From the NCBI GenBank assembly GCA_040219025.1, contig JAVJTE010000012.1:124001-188000 (forward strand): a DNA stretch of 64,000 bases, in the 5' to 3' direction. Made by a program: the position numbers and the translations under genes. The DNA is from HT1-32 sp040219025 (GTDB taxonomy: Bacteria > Pseudomonadota > Alphaproteobacteria > Rhodospirillales > HT1-32). Every line of letters starts with the position of its first letter. Position 1 is the first letter of the stretch. This document shows, one piece after another, positions 1-7,759 of the stretch. The notes below the pieces were generated by a model. It saw only the letters and a list, made by a program, of their open reading frames with translations, was not told the DNA's origin and searched no databases.

Positions 1-448
1 CTGTCTTTGTCCCCGTTAGAAGGATATGTGCCATGGCGTCCAGTGCCATGATGTAGCCGAAGGGTCCGAATCCTGCGAGTACGCCCGCCGACGCACCAGA
101 TATATAGCTGTGATGGCGAAATGTCTCCCGCGCATGCACGTTTGAGATATGCACCTCGATCACCGGCTTGGCGACAGCGCGAATCGCATCATGGATCGCA
201 ACCGATGTGTGGGTATATGCCCCGGCATTGAGCACCGCCCCGTCCTTGTCACCCGCCAGTTCCTGTAACCAGTCGACCAGAACACCCTCATGGTTGGTCT
301 GCCGGAAATCGACATCCAGCCCGACCTTCTTGCCATGGGCGCGGCAATCTGCCTCTATATCCACCAGCGACTTACCGCCGTAGATGCCCGGCTCGCGAAG
401 CCCCAGCAGATTCAGATTGGGTCCGTTCAGAACAAGTACCCGTGGCAC
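1..448 (-). CDS. aroQ: 3-dehydroquinate dehydratase, type II (3' end beyond window)
   Basis: This enzyme converts 3-dehydroquinate to 3-dehydroshikimate in the cytoplasmic shikimate pathway. The N-terminus carries the type II signature LVLNGPNLNLLG followed by REPGIYG with the catalytic Tyr. Further on are the asparagine of LNAGAYTHTS and the histidine of EVHISN. About 149 codons are visible without a stop, close to the usual family length of about 150, so only the last residues fall outside the window. I chose the GTG at 448 because a GAGG lies about 8 bases upstream; an in-frame GTG at 454 is too close to it. In many alphaproteobacteria accB and accC follow aroQ, which would place them beyond the left edge. 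Confidence 0.93.
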   Translation of the reverse strand, partial: MPRVLVLNGPNLNLLGLREPGIYGGKSLVDIEADCRAHGKKVGLDVDFRQTNHEGVLVDWLQELAGDKDGAVLNAGAYTHTSVAIHDAIRAVAKPVIEVHISNVHARETFRHHSYISGASAGVLAGFGPFGYIMALDAMAHILLTGTKT

Positions 449-559
449 GATCACTATCCTCAGCCTTGATTAGTATGACTGGTTAACCCACTTCCCCAAC
501 TATCGCAACGCTGTCACATATCCGAGGTATTTCAAATCAGTGACAAACAAAAAAATCCG

Positions 560-700
560 GAGAAATCCATTGCATCGTAACACGACCTTCGATAGCTTCC
601 GCCGCTCTAAATTCTGCGCACGTGCCTCTGGCCTCCGGGATTACCGGTGTGTTTACGTAACGACGCAATTCTTTCTCGGCTGCTAACTGGGGGAATTGCG
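560..700 (+). promoter_or_regulatory. Structured leader of the ornithine decarboxylase gene, speF-like candidate
   Basis: The 252-base gap between aroQ and the decarboxylase contains no convincing gene. Directly before the start codon, CGCAATTC at 664-671 is perfectly complementary to GAATTGCG at 693-700. U:G pairs can extend the helix over the GGGGG at 689-693, which is the ribosome-binding site. Translation could therefore be switched by opening this hairpin. Other short self-complementary stretches occur at about 635-662. A conserved RNA called the speF leader is known upstream of this gene family in alphaproteobacteria. Membership here is inferred from position and the sequestered site, not from a covariance-model match. 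Confidence 0.45.
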
Positions 701-1831
701 ATGACACCGAAGATTGAAGACTTCCTGAAGAACGAAAAACCTGCCACGCCTTTTCTGGTGGTGGATCTCGACGTGGTCGAGGCGAATTATGTCGGACTGC
801 GTGACGCCTTGCCGGTTGCACAGATTTTTTATGCCGTAAAAGCGAATCCTGCAGAACCCATTCTGCAGCGCCTGATCGCGCTGGGGTCCTGTTTTGATAC
901 GGCCAGTATTCATGAAATCGACAGCTGTCTTGCTGCCGGGGCGCTGCCGGAGAACATCTCCTACGGCAATACGATCAAGAAAGCCCGGGATATTGCCCGG
1001 GCCTATGATCGTGGTGTGCGCCTGTTTGCTTTCGACAGCGAAGCCGAACTGCAAAAACTGGCTGAACATGCGCCGGGGTCACGGGTTTTCTGCCGTCTGC
1101 TGATTTCAAATCAGGGCGCTGACTGGCCGCTTTCCCGCAAGTTCGGGTGTGAGACCGACATGGCGAAAGACCTGATGGTCAAGGCCCGGGATCTCGGCCT
1201 TCAGCCTTATGGAATCAGCTTCCATATCGGCAGCCAGCAGACCGACCTCAGTCAGTGGGATGTCGCCATCGGCAAGACCGCGATGATCTTCACCGGCCTG
1301 CGCGAAGCAGGTATCAACCTGAAGATGGTGAATCTCGGTGGTGGTTTCCCGGCGCAATACCGGAGTGCGATTACATCGATTGATGATTACGCCCATGCCA
1401 TCATGGCCGCGATGACCAACCATTTTGGCAACGACCTGCCACATATCATTGTGGAACCCGGCCGCTCGATTCCCGGCGATGCCGGGCTGATCGACAGTGA
1501 AGTCGTCCTGATCTCGACCAAAAGCTACGAAGACGAAACCCGCTGGGTTTATCTGGATATCGGGCTGTTCGGCGGACTGGCTGAAACCATGGGCGAGGCA
1601 ATCAAGTACAGGATGCGGACACCGCATGACGGCGGTCCGGACGGGCTCGTCACGATTGCAGGACCAACCTGCGACAGTGCCGACATCATGTACGAAAAGT
1701 CCGGTTACCGCCTGCCGAAGGCACTGCAGGTCGGCGACCATGTCCAGCTGCTGAGCACCGGTGCCTACACAACCAGCTATTCAGCCGTTAACTTCAACGG
1801 TTTCCCACCCCTGCGGGCCTACTATATCTGA
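701..1831 (+). CDS. Ornithine (or lysine/ornithine) decarboxylase, PLP-dependent, fold III
   Basis: The 376-residue protein belongs to the alanine racemase-fold decarboxylases that make putrescine from ornithine, or cadaverine from lysine. The PLP lysine is K47 in the FYAVKAN motif. Other family motifs are SFHIGSQ, the phosphate-binding glycine loop LGGGFP, EPGRS, and the C-terminal GPTCDSAD with the active-site Cys contributed across the dimer. It lacks the longer domains of the fold I biosynthetic decarboxylases. The ATG at 701 directly follows a GGGGGAA ribosome-binding site. The gene stands alone between a structured leader and a hairpin, so it is probably monocistronic and regulated at its leader. 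Ornithine specificity is inferred from the alphaproteobacterial family; lysine activity cannot be excluded. Confidence 0.88.
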   Translation: MTPKIEDFLKNEKPATPFLVVDLDVVEANYVGLRDALPVAQIFYAVKANPAEPILQRLIALGSCFDTASIHEIDSCLAAGALPENISYGNTIKKARDIARAYDRGVRLFAFDSEAELQKLAEHAPGSRVFCRLLISNQGADWPLSRKFGCETDMAKDLMVKARDLGLQPYGISFHIGSQQTDLSQWDVAIGKTAMIFTGLREAGINLKMVNLGGGFPAQYRSAITSIDDYAHAIMAAMTNHFGNDLPHIIVEPGRSIPGDAGLIDSEVVLISTKSYEDETRWVYLDIGLFGGLAETMGEAIKYRMRTPHDGGPDGLVTIAGPTCDSADIMYEKSGYRLPKALQVGDHVQLLSTGAYTTSYSAVNFNGFPPLRAYYI

Positions 1832-1881
1832 GCATCCGGGTCCGTCACAGAACCCGATTCGTTACAGAATACCGCCGTTAT

Positions 1882-1910
1882 TCAGGATGGGAGACAGTCT
1901 CCCATCCTGA
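1882..1910. terminator. Perfect 14-bp inverted repeat between convergent genes
   Basis: TCAGGATGGGAGAC at 1882-1895 is the exact reverse complement of GTCTCCCATCCTGA at 1897-1910, with one base between the arms. It lies between the convergent decarboxylase and DsbA-like genes, so it can end transcripts from both sides. There is no clear run of T on either side, so intrinsic termination is less certain than the hairpin itself. Confidence 0.5.
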
Positions 1911-1927
1911 TACAGCGATGACGCGGG

Positions 1928-2677
1928 TCAGCTCCCCTTGCGGGCTTCCCTGACCAGTTCTTCCAGCGTTTCCAGGCTTGCGGCCCCCGGAACCAGCTTG
2001 TTGCCGATGACAAAGGCCGGCGTTCCGGTGATCCCCAGATTTTGTGCCAGGGCGTAATTACGCTCAATGGCGCTCTGGATTTCCGGGTCCTGCATGTCCC
2101 GGCCCAGTTGCTCAACGTCCAGGCCAAGGTCTTTCGCAACCGACATGACCGTCGCCGCCGTGACCCGGCCGCGGTGGTTCATCAGACCTTCATGCATCTC
2201 GTGATACTTGCCCTGACGGACAGCCGCCATCGCCCCTTTGGCCGCTTCAATCGAAGCATCTCCCAGAATCGGGAATTCCTTGTAGATGACCTTCACATCG
2301 TTGTTGCCCTTGATCAGGGCCGCAACGGTAGGGGAAACACGTTTGCAATAGCCGCAGTTATAATCAAAGAACTCGACAACCGTCACCTCACCCTGCGGGT
2401 TGCCGCCGGGCGGTGTGATTGAGTCCGAGCGAAGATCGTTGCCGCTGCCTGCAATGGCGCTCATGCGCTGCTGTTCTTCCGCCTGCCGCTGCTGATCGCG
2501 CAATTTCTCGATCGCCCGCATCACAATGCCGGGATTATCCAGAATGTATTTTTCGACCAGCGTTTCAATCTCCTTGCGCTGGTCATCGGTCAGCGTATCC
2601 GCCTGTGCCGGCGAGAACGAAATAACCGAAGCCAGTATCATGAGAGTCGCTGCGAATAGTCCTGATCGAAGAGTCAT
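1928..2677 (-). CDS. Periplasmic DsbA-family thiol:disulfide oxidoreductase
   Basis: This 249-residue secreted protein has a thioredoxin fold. Residues 1-26 form a signal peptide ending in AQA. Residues 30-75 are a charged helical segment like the N-terminal helix of ScsC/Com1-type proteins, which can mediate oligomerisation. The redox site is CGYC (C108 and C111) in EFFDYNCGYCKR, and the cis-proline loop is GTPAF. The family oxidises or isomerises disulfides in exported proteins. The ATG at 2677 follows an AGGGA site and gives a clean signal peptide; an upstream in-frame ATG at 2737 would put 20 polar residues in front of it. No dsbB partner is visible nearby. Confidence 0.9.
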   Translation of the reverse strand: MTLRSGLFAATLMILASVISFSPAQADTLTDDQRKEIETLVEKYILDNPGIVMRAIEKLRDQQRQAEEQQRMSAIAGSGNDLRSDSITPPGGNPQGEVTVVEFFDYNCGYCKRVSPTVAALIKGNNDVKVIYKEFPILGDASIEAAKGAMAAVRQGKYHEMHEGLMNHRGRVTAATVMSVAKDLGLDVEQLGRDMQDPEIQSAIERNYALAQNLGITGTPAFVIGNKLVPGAASLETLEELVREARKGS

Positions 2678-2744
2678 CTGAATTTCCCTGCAAATATAAT
2701 GTCGGCTTATTCTGGTTGAGGGTCGCCGGGGCGGCAAGGTCCGA

Positions 2745-3509
2745 CTAACGATACACCCGCAAGCCGTCGATCACGGATTCTGTCACCAGACCAGAGGCTC
2801 TGGTGGCAACAGCCAGAAAGGCAATATTCACCTGCGACAGATTGTCTTCAGGCCAAATTTCCCGGTAAATATTTGATAAATCTATGTTTTCCTCCTGCCA
2901 TTGATCAAAGCCGCCGACACCCTGACGCAAGGTCAGACGACCATAGGGCCCACGGCGGTCAATCCGCCCCGGTGGCGAGGACAATGTCGACCACACAATT
3001 GTGATTGCCCGGTCATGTGGCGGCAGCTCATCGCCGAGATAGCCCGGCGTGATGTTCGAGCCGGACCCGTTCAACCGGAACCCGATCAGCACGCGTGCCG
3101 GATGGTCAGTTTCCCCCCGGTTGCGCATCGCCAGCCAGTCCGCCTCACCAAGGGTGGATGTCAGGCGCCATTGCCAGGCGGCGTATGGCGTGGCCAGCAA
3201 CGGCTGGTTGGTGAGCAGACCAATCACACCGCCATTGCCCGGTGTGCTCAGTCTCACCGCCGGCCGACCATCCACCCGTACGAAGGAAATCCCTTCCAGA
3301 CCGGAATCGAAGAAGCCGGAACGCCGGCGTATTTCGGCACCTGCCGTAAACCGTCCGGCGGCGTCTTCTGTCAGAAAATCAATATCCCCCTCGGGCGAGG
3401 CCGCGTATTGCCGGATACCGGCGTCACAGGCACCGAGGAGCGCAATCAGCCCGATACACAGAATTGCGCTGCGCAGGCGGCAGCTACTGCTTCTTGAGAT
3501 CTGCCGCAT
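2745..3509 (-). CDS. DUF3047-family lipoprotein
   Basis: This 254-residue protein has a lipoprotein signal ending in LLGAC, with C28 as the lipid-modified residue. The mature part is rich in Trp, Gly and acidic residues. WQWRLTSTLGEADW, followed by RGETDHPARVLIGF and ITIVWS, matches the pattern I associate with DUF3047, a family of unknown function. Its start overlaps the end of the upstream protease gene by 26 bases, so the two are probably translated from one mRNA. Attachment to the inner or outer membrane facing the periplasm is expected. The family assignment rests on recognised motifs only. Confidence 0.75.
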   Translation of the reverse strand: MRQISRSSSCRLRSAILCIGLIALLGACDAGIRQYAASPEGDIDFLTEDAAGRFTAGAEIRRRSGFFDSGLEGISFVRVDGRPAVRLSTPGNGGVIGLLTNQPLLATPYAAWQWRLTSTLGEADWLAMRNRGETDHPARVLIGFRLNGSGSNITPGYLGDELPPHDRAITIVWSTLSSPPGRIDRRGPYGRLTLRQGVGGFDQWQEENIDLSNIYREIWPEDNLSQVNIAFLAVATRASGLVTESVIDGLRVYR

Positions 3510-4890
3510 TCAGAATGTCCTGCGCGCGCAACCAGCCCGGCGTCCCCTTGTTGAAAAACTTCAGCGCAGCATTGGCGTGAAGTTTTGCTGCCGGCTCATC
3601 ACGTTGCAGCAGGGCCAGTTCAGCCGAGGCCAGCCTGCTTGCGCCATCCTCTCCCAGCCGTGCATGCGAGATCGCCAGCAGTCGCCAGGCGGCACCACTG
3701 CGCGGATCATCGATAATCAGCACCTTCAGGTTCTCGACGGCTTCCTGCAGCAGCGCCTGATCACCGGCTTCAACCAGCGCCTGGGCCAGCATTGCCCGGA
3801 TCGGTATGGCTGATGGTGCCAGGCTGGCAGCCTTCCGCAGGGCTTCGACCGATGGCAGAATCTGCCCGTGCTCCAGCAGCATCTGGCCTTTCAGCTCCCA
3901 GAAGTAGGGGTCCGAGGGATGCTCCGCGATCAGGGCGTCAATTTTGGGGACTGCCGTATCCAGCTCATTGCGCCGGTAATCCGCAATCGCCCGTGCATAC
4001 CGGGCGGGAAGGCTGGTATCGCTCTCCGGGTAGTAACGATAGACCCGGCTTTTCGACTCGAGAAAGCCGATAATCTTGGCCTTGATCCGCTGGAACTTCA
4101 GTTCCCAGCCATCGGGAAGCGGCGTATCCGTATATTTTGACCGCTGCAGGAAGCTCTCGACAGAAGCGACACGATCGCGGCTGAGCGGGTGCGACCGGAC
4201 ATATTCATTTTGCCGCGACGTCGGCAGCAGCTCCTGCCCCTCCAGCTTCTTCATCAGTTCATACATGCCGACTGCCGAGAGACCATTGGCTTCGAGATAG
4301 CGCATTCCCGCCTGATCCGCGGAACTTTCCTGATTACGGCTGTATTTCAGGAAACCGCGGGTGGAGATATCCTGTCCTGCAGCCGCTACCGCCCCGCCAA
4401 TATCTCCGCGCCCGGTCGCCAGACCGGCGGCAATACCCAGAATTCCGGCAATCAGTGAACTGGTTCCCGCATTCTGTATCGACTCATGGGTGCGGGAAAT
4501 ATGTCCACCGGCGATATGACCCAGTTCGTGAGCAATCACGCCGACAATCTGCCCGGCATTATCAGCCCGGGTCAGCAGGCCGGTATTGATGAACAGGTTC
4601 TGGCCGTTGGAGACAAAGGCGTTCAGTTCATCCCGGTTGACGATGTATATCCGCACTGCCCTCGGATCCAGTCCGGCGCTTACCATCAGCGGGTCAGCGT
4701 AAGTCTGGATAACCTCTGATATCTCCGCATCGACAAGGCCCTGTGCGTGGGCCGCTTGCCGCACCGGAGAAAAGACTGCAATAACAGAGAGAATGACTAG
4801 AATGGGCAGTTGGCGACAACAGGCGACAATTCTTGATGAACTCAACAAAACCGGTCCAATGACAATATCTGATCTCGGGATTTTCAGCAT
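3484..4890 (-). CDS. M48-family metalloprotease with TPR-like C-terminal half (BepA/YfgC type)
   Basis: The protein has up to 468 residues: a secretion signal ending near AHAQ (residue 50), an M48 domain with the zinc motif HELGHIAGGH (H121, E122, H125) and a downstream glutamate in NQESSADQAG, then a helical region from about residue 280 that looks like TPR repeats. Relatives such as E. coli BepA degrade or assist misassembled outer-membrane proteins in the periplasm. The ATG at 4890 overlaps the start codon of the divergent gene and lacks a good ribosome-binding site. It also leaves a long 27-residue stretch before the hydrophobic core. A TTG near 4848 is a plausible alternative start. Confidence 0.88.
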   Translation of the reverse strand: MLKIPRSDIVIGPVLLSSSRIVACCRQLPILVILSVIAVFSPVRQAAHAQGLVDAEISEVIQTYADPLMVSAGLDPRAVRIYIVNRDELNAFVSNGQNLFINTGLLTRADNAGQIVGVIAHELGHIAGGHISRTHESIQNAGTSSLIAGILGIAAGLATGRGDIGGAVAAAGQDISTRGFLKYSRNQESSADQAGMRYLEANGLSAVGMYELMKKLEGQELLPTSRQNEYVRSHPLSRDRVASVESFLQRSKYTDTPLPDGWELKFQRIKAKIIGFLESKSRVYRYYPESDTSLPARYARAIADYRRNELDTAVPKIDALIAEHPSDPYFWELKGQMLLEHGQILPSVEALRKAASLAPSAIPIRAMLAQALVEAGDQALLQEAVENLKVLIIDDPRSGAAWRLLAISHARLGEDGASRLASAELALLQRDEPAAKLHANAALKFFNKGTPGWLRAQDILNAADLKKQ

Positions 4891-6520
4891 GTTTAACGGT
4901 AAACGGGCACAGATCGCCCGTCAATCTGCAGCATCGCTTGCACTGGTTCTGACGCTTGCCGCCTGCGGCTCCACCGACCCGCCTGTAGGGCAGGTCGGTC
5001 ATGTCGAAGGTTTTTCCGGACTGATTGCCGGTGACGAGCCACTGTCGGTCACTGTCGGACGCGATATTCTCTCGGCTGGCGGCACCGCCGCCGACGCCGC
5101 TGTCGCCATGGGCTTTACGCTTGCGGTAACCCAGCCGTCGACAGCCGGGCTGGGCGGTGGCGGCATTTGCCTGATTCATGACCGCAGCCGCTATCAGACA
5201 GTCGCCCTCGATTTTCTTGCGACCGCACCTGCTGCAGCAGCCTCCTCCGCCACCCGGGCCAACGCCGTCCCCGGAATGGTTCGCGGGCTGGCCGCCATGC
5301 ATACACGGTTTGGCCGCCTCAACTGGTCACAGACCATCGCACCGGCCGAAGGTCTGTCCCGATTCGGCTATACCGCCTCGCGCACCTTCGCCCGTGATCT
5401 GGCGCTGGTCGCAGGCCCGCTGCTAGAAGACCCGGAAAGCCGCAAGGCCTTCGCCCGGCCGGATGGCAACCCGATCCAGGAAGGTGATCTGGTGAAGCAG
5501 ATCGATCTTGCCGCGACACTGGCCCGTATCCGGGGCGGCGGCGCAGGCGAATTCTATCGCGGTATCCTTGCCCGGCAACTTGTCGAGGCGGCAAATGCCG
5601 TCGGCGGCAGTCTCAGCTTTGACGATCTGAAAAGTTACCGCCCGCAGTGGCGTGAAGCCATCGCCGTGCCGGTGGCATCGAATACGCTGTACTTTGCCCC
5701 GCCCCCCGCAGGTGCCGGCGTTGTCGAGGCTGCAATCTGGCGCATGCTGACGGTGGATGACCGTTATGCGGATGCCCCGGAATCCGAGCGACCGCACCTG
5801 CTGGCTGAGGCCGCGATGATCGCCTTTGCCGAACGGTCATCATGGGTTCAGCCTGACGGAACGATCAGCACCACATTCCAGACAGTTATCGGTGATGCCG
5901 AGGCACGCCGTCGCTATGCGGCCTATGACCCGGCCCGGCATACATCACCGTCAGGCCTTGCCATTCCGGCCCGCCCCGTGCTGGAAAACCCGGCTGCCAG
6001 CAGCTTTATCACGGTCGACAAGGAAGGCGGTGCAGTTGCCTGCAATTTCAGCATGAACAACCTTTTCGGGACCGGTCGGATTGCCACCGATACCGGCATT
6101 CTGCTGGCTGCCCGTCCCGGCGAACGTGGCCGGGGGCCGATGTCACTGGGGCCGATGATGATGATCAATACCAACACACAGAATTTCTACTATGCCTCAG
6201 CGGCAACCGGTGGGTCGGCCGCGGCAACGGCACAGGTGGCGGTCGGTCTGCGCACGCTTGTCGGTGGTGAAACCCTGCGTGATGCCGTCAATGCCAAGCG
6301 CGTCCATCATGCCGGTCATCCGGATGTAACCTTCTATGAAACAGGCGACAGCCCGGCGCGCATCGAAACCCTGCGTCAGCGAGGCCACCAGACACAGCCT
6401 GTCGCCGTCATCGGCCGGGTAAACGCCGCCTGGTGTCCGGAAGGTCTGCCGACCGATCCGGAAACCTGTCAGACAACCTCTGATGTCCGGGGTTTTGGCC
6501 TCGCCATCGGCGCAAGATAA
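4889..6520 (+). CDS. Gamma-glutamyltranspeptidase-like Ntn hydrolase lipoprotein, atypical active site
   Basis: This 543-residue protein has a lipobox LAAC with C26 as the lipid anchor. GGT-family landmarks follow: ILSAGGTAADAAVAM, STAGLGGGG, VPGMVRGLAAMH, FGTGRIATDTG and ATGGSAAATA. The position of the autoprocessing nucleophile Thr appears to hold Ser (S371 in AASSFITVDKEG). The substrate-binding Arg of the usual FRE motif is Leu (L110 in ALDFLATAP). True GGTs split gamma-glutamyl bonds such as those of glutathione; this homologue may use another substrate. The ATG at 4889 has a CGGGA site 8 bases upstream. The gene is divergent from the M48 protease and is followed 19 bases later by an aminotransferase. 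Confidence 0.83.
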   Translation: MFNGKRAQIARQSAASLALVLTLAACGSTDPPVGQVGHVEGFSGLIAGDEPLSVTVGRDILSAGGTAADAAVAMGFTLAVTQPSTAGLGGGGICLIHDRSRYQTVALDFLATAPAAAASSATRANAVPGMVRGLAAMHTRFGRLNWSQTIAPAEGLSRFGYTASRTFARDLALVAGPLLEDPESRKAFARPDGNPIQEGDLVKQIDLAATLARIRGGGAGEFYRGILARQLVEAANAVGGSLSFDDLKSYRPQWREAIAVPVASNTLYFAPPPAGAGVVEAAIWRMLTVDDRYADAPESERPHLLAEAAMIAFAERSSWVQPDGTISTTFQTVIGDAEARRRYAAYDPARHTSPSGLAIPARPVLENPAASSFITVDKEGGAVACNFSMNNLFGTGRIATDTGILLAARPGERGRGPMSLGPMMMINTNTQNFYYASAATGGSAAATAQVAVGLRTLVGGETLRDAVNAKRVHHAGHPDVTFYETGDSPARIETLRQRGHQTQPVAVIGRVNAAWCPEGLPTDPETCQTTSDVRGFGLAIGAR

Positions 6521-6539
6521 CCAGTCAGCGATACGCAAT

Positions 6540-7697
6540 ATGTTGAAAAAATCCCTGCGGGGTGCCGTCCCCCCTTTCATTGTCATGGATGTCATGCAGG
6601 CAGCTGCCGATCGGGAAGCTGCGGGAAAGGAAGTGTTCCATCTGGAGGTCGGGCAACCGAACACATCCGCGCCAGCCGGTGTACTGGCGGCGGCACATGC
6701 GGCACTGCAATCTGACAAGGTCGGCTATACCGTGGCTTTCGGCTTGCCTGCGCTGCGCCGGAAAATCGCGGAACATTATCACCAGACACATGGTGTTCAG
6801 GTCGGAACGGACCGGATTGTGGTGACCACCGGGTCATCCGGTGCCTTTACCCTGGCCTTCCTGGCGGCGTTCGATGCCGGGGACCGGGTTGCCCTGGCCT
6901 CGCCGGGTTATCCGGCTTACCGCAATATCCTGACGGCGCTGGGGATAGACGTCGTCGATCTGCTCGCCGGACCGGAAACCCGCTATCAGCCCTCACCCGA
7001 CCTGCTGGAGAAGGCACAATCGGAGAGCGGCCGGAAACTGGACGGTCTGATTGTCGCCAGCCCATCCAACCCGGCCGGAACCATCCTGAGTGCCGCCGAA
7101 TTCGGTGCGCTGGACGCCTACTGCAAAACGAACGGGATTCGCCTGATATCAGACGAAATCTATCACGGCATTGATTATGGCCGCCCCGCGACCACGGCCC
7201 TTGCCTATGGCAATGACGCGATCATCATCAACAGCTTCTCGAAATATTTCTCGATGACAGGCTGGCGGCTTGGCTGGATGATTGTGCCGGAACAACTTGC
7301 CCGTTCGGTTGAATGTCTGGCACAGAACTTCTTTATTTCACCCCCGACAGTCTCCCAGATTGCGGCCATCGCCGCCTTCGACTGCCACGAGGAGCTTGCA
7401 GGGAATCTGAAACGGTATGCGGTTAACCGGGAGATCCTGATGACCGGACTGCCACAAGCCGGACTGACCGAGATCGCCCCACCGGATGGTGCCTTCTACA
7501 TTTATGCAAATGTCAGCAAGTTCACCAACAACTCGGCCGATTTTTGCCGCCGGCTGCTGGCAGATACCGGCGTTGCCATCACCCCCGGCAACGACTTTGA
7601 TCCGCAACGCGGCGACGCCTATGTCCGGTTCAGCTACGCAGGTTCCGATACAACCATGAGCGCCGCCTGCGAACGTCTGAAAGACTGGCTGGGGTAA
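6540..7697 (+). CDS. Class I/II PLP-dependent aminotransferase
   Basis: The 385-residue cytoplasmic enzyme has the fold I aminotransferase pattern. The PLP lysine is K235 in NSFSKYFSMTGWR, with ASPSNPAG at about 173-180, SDEIYHG at 204-210, and a C-terminal substrate Arg in AYVRFSYA. The type resembles alphaproteobacterial aspartate/aromatic or alanine aminotransferases; the amino donor cannot be read from sequence. The chosen ATG at 6540 gives the normal family N-terminus. An in-frame ATG at 6483 would overlap the upstream gene by 38 bases and add an atypical extension. It is likely co-transcribed with the GGT-like gene. Confidence 0.88.
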   Translation: MLKKSLRGAVPPFIVMDVMQAAADREAAGKEVFHLEVGQPNTSAPAGVLAAAHAALQSDKVGYTVAFGLPALRRKIAEHYHQTHGVQVGTDRIVVTTGSSGAFTLAFLAAFDAGDRVALASPGYPAYRNILTALGIDVVDLLAGPETRYQPSPDLLEKAQSESGRKLDGLIVASPSNPAGTILSAAEFGALDAYCKTNGIRLISDEIYHGIDYGRPATTALAYGNDAIIINSFSKYFSMTGWRLGWMIVPEQLARSVECLAQNFFISPPTVSQIAAIAAFDCHEELAGNLKRYAVNREILMTGLPQAGLTEIAPPDGAFYIYANVSKFTNNSADFCRRLLADTGVAITPGNDFDPQRGDAYVRFSYAGSDTTMSAACERLKDWLG

Positions 7698-7723
7698 TAC
7701 GTTCCTTCCGACGTCATCAGCAT

Positions 7724-7750
7724 CCCCGTCGGCCACAGGAGCCGACGGGG
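7724..7750. terminator. 10-bp GC-rich hairpin between convergent aminotransferase and rne
   Basis: CCCCGTCGGC at 7724-7733 pairs perfectly with GCCGACGGGG at 7741-7750 across a 7-base loop. The position between two converging stop codons suggests a bidirectional terminator. Neither side has a strong T run. Confidence 0.55.
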
Positions 7751-7759
7751 AAATCCTGA

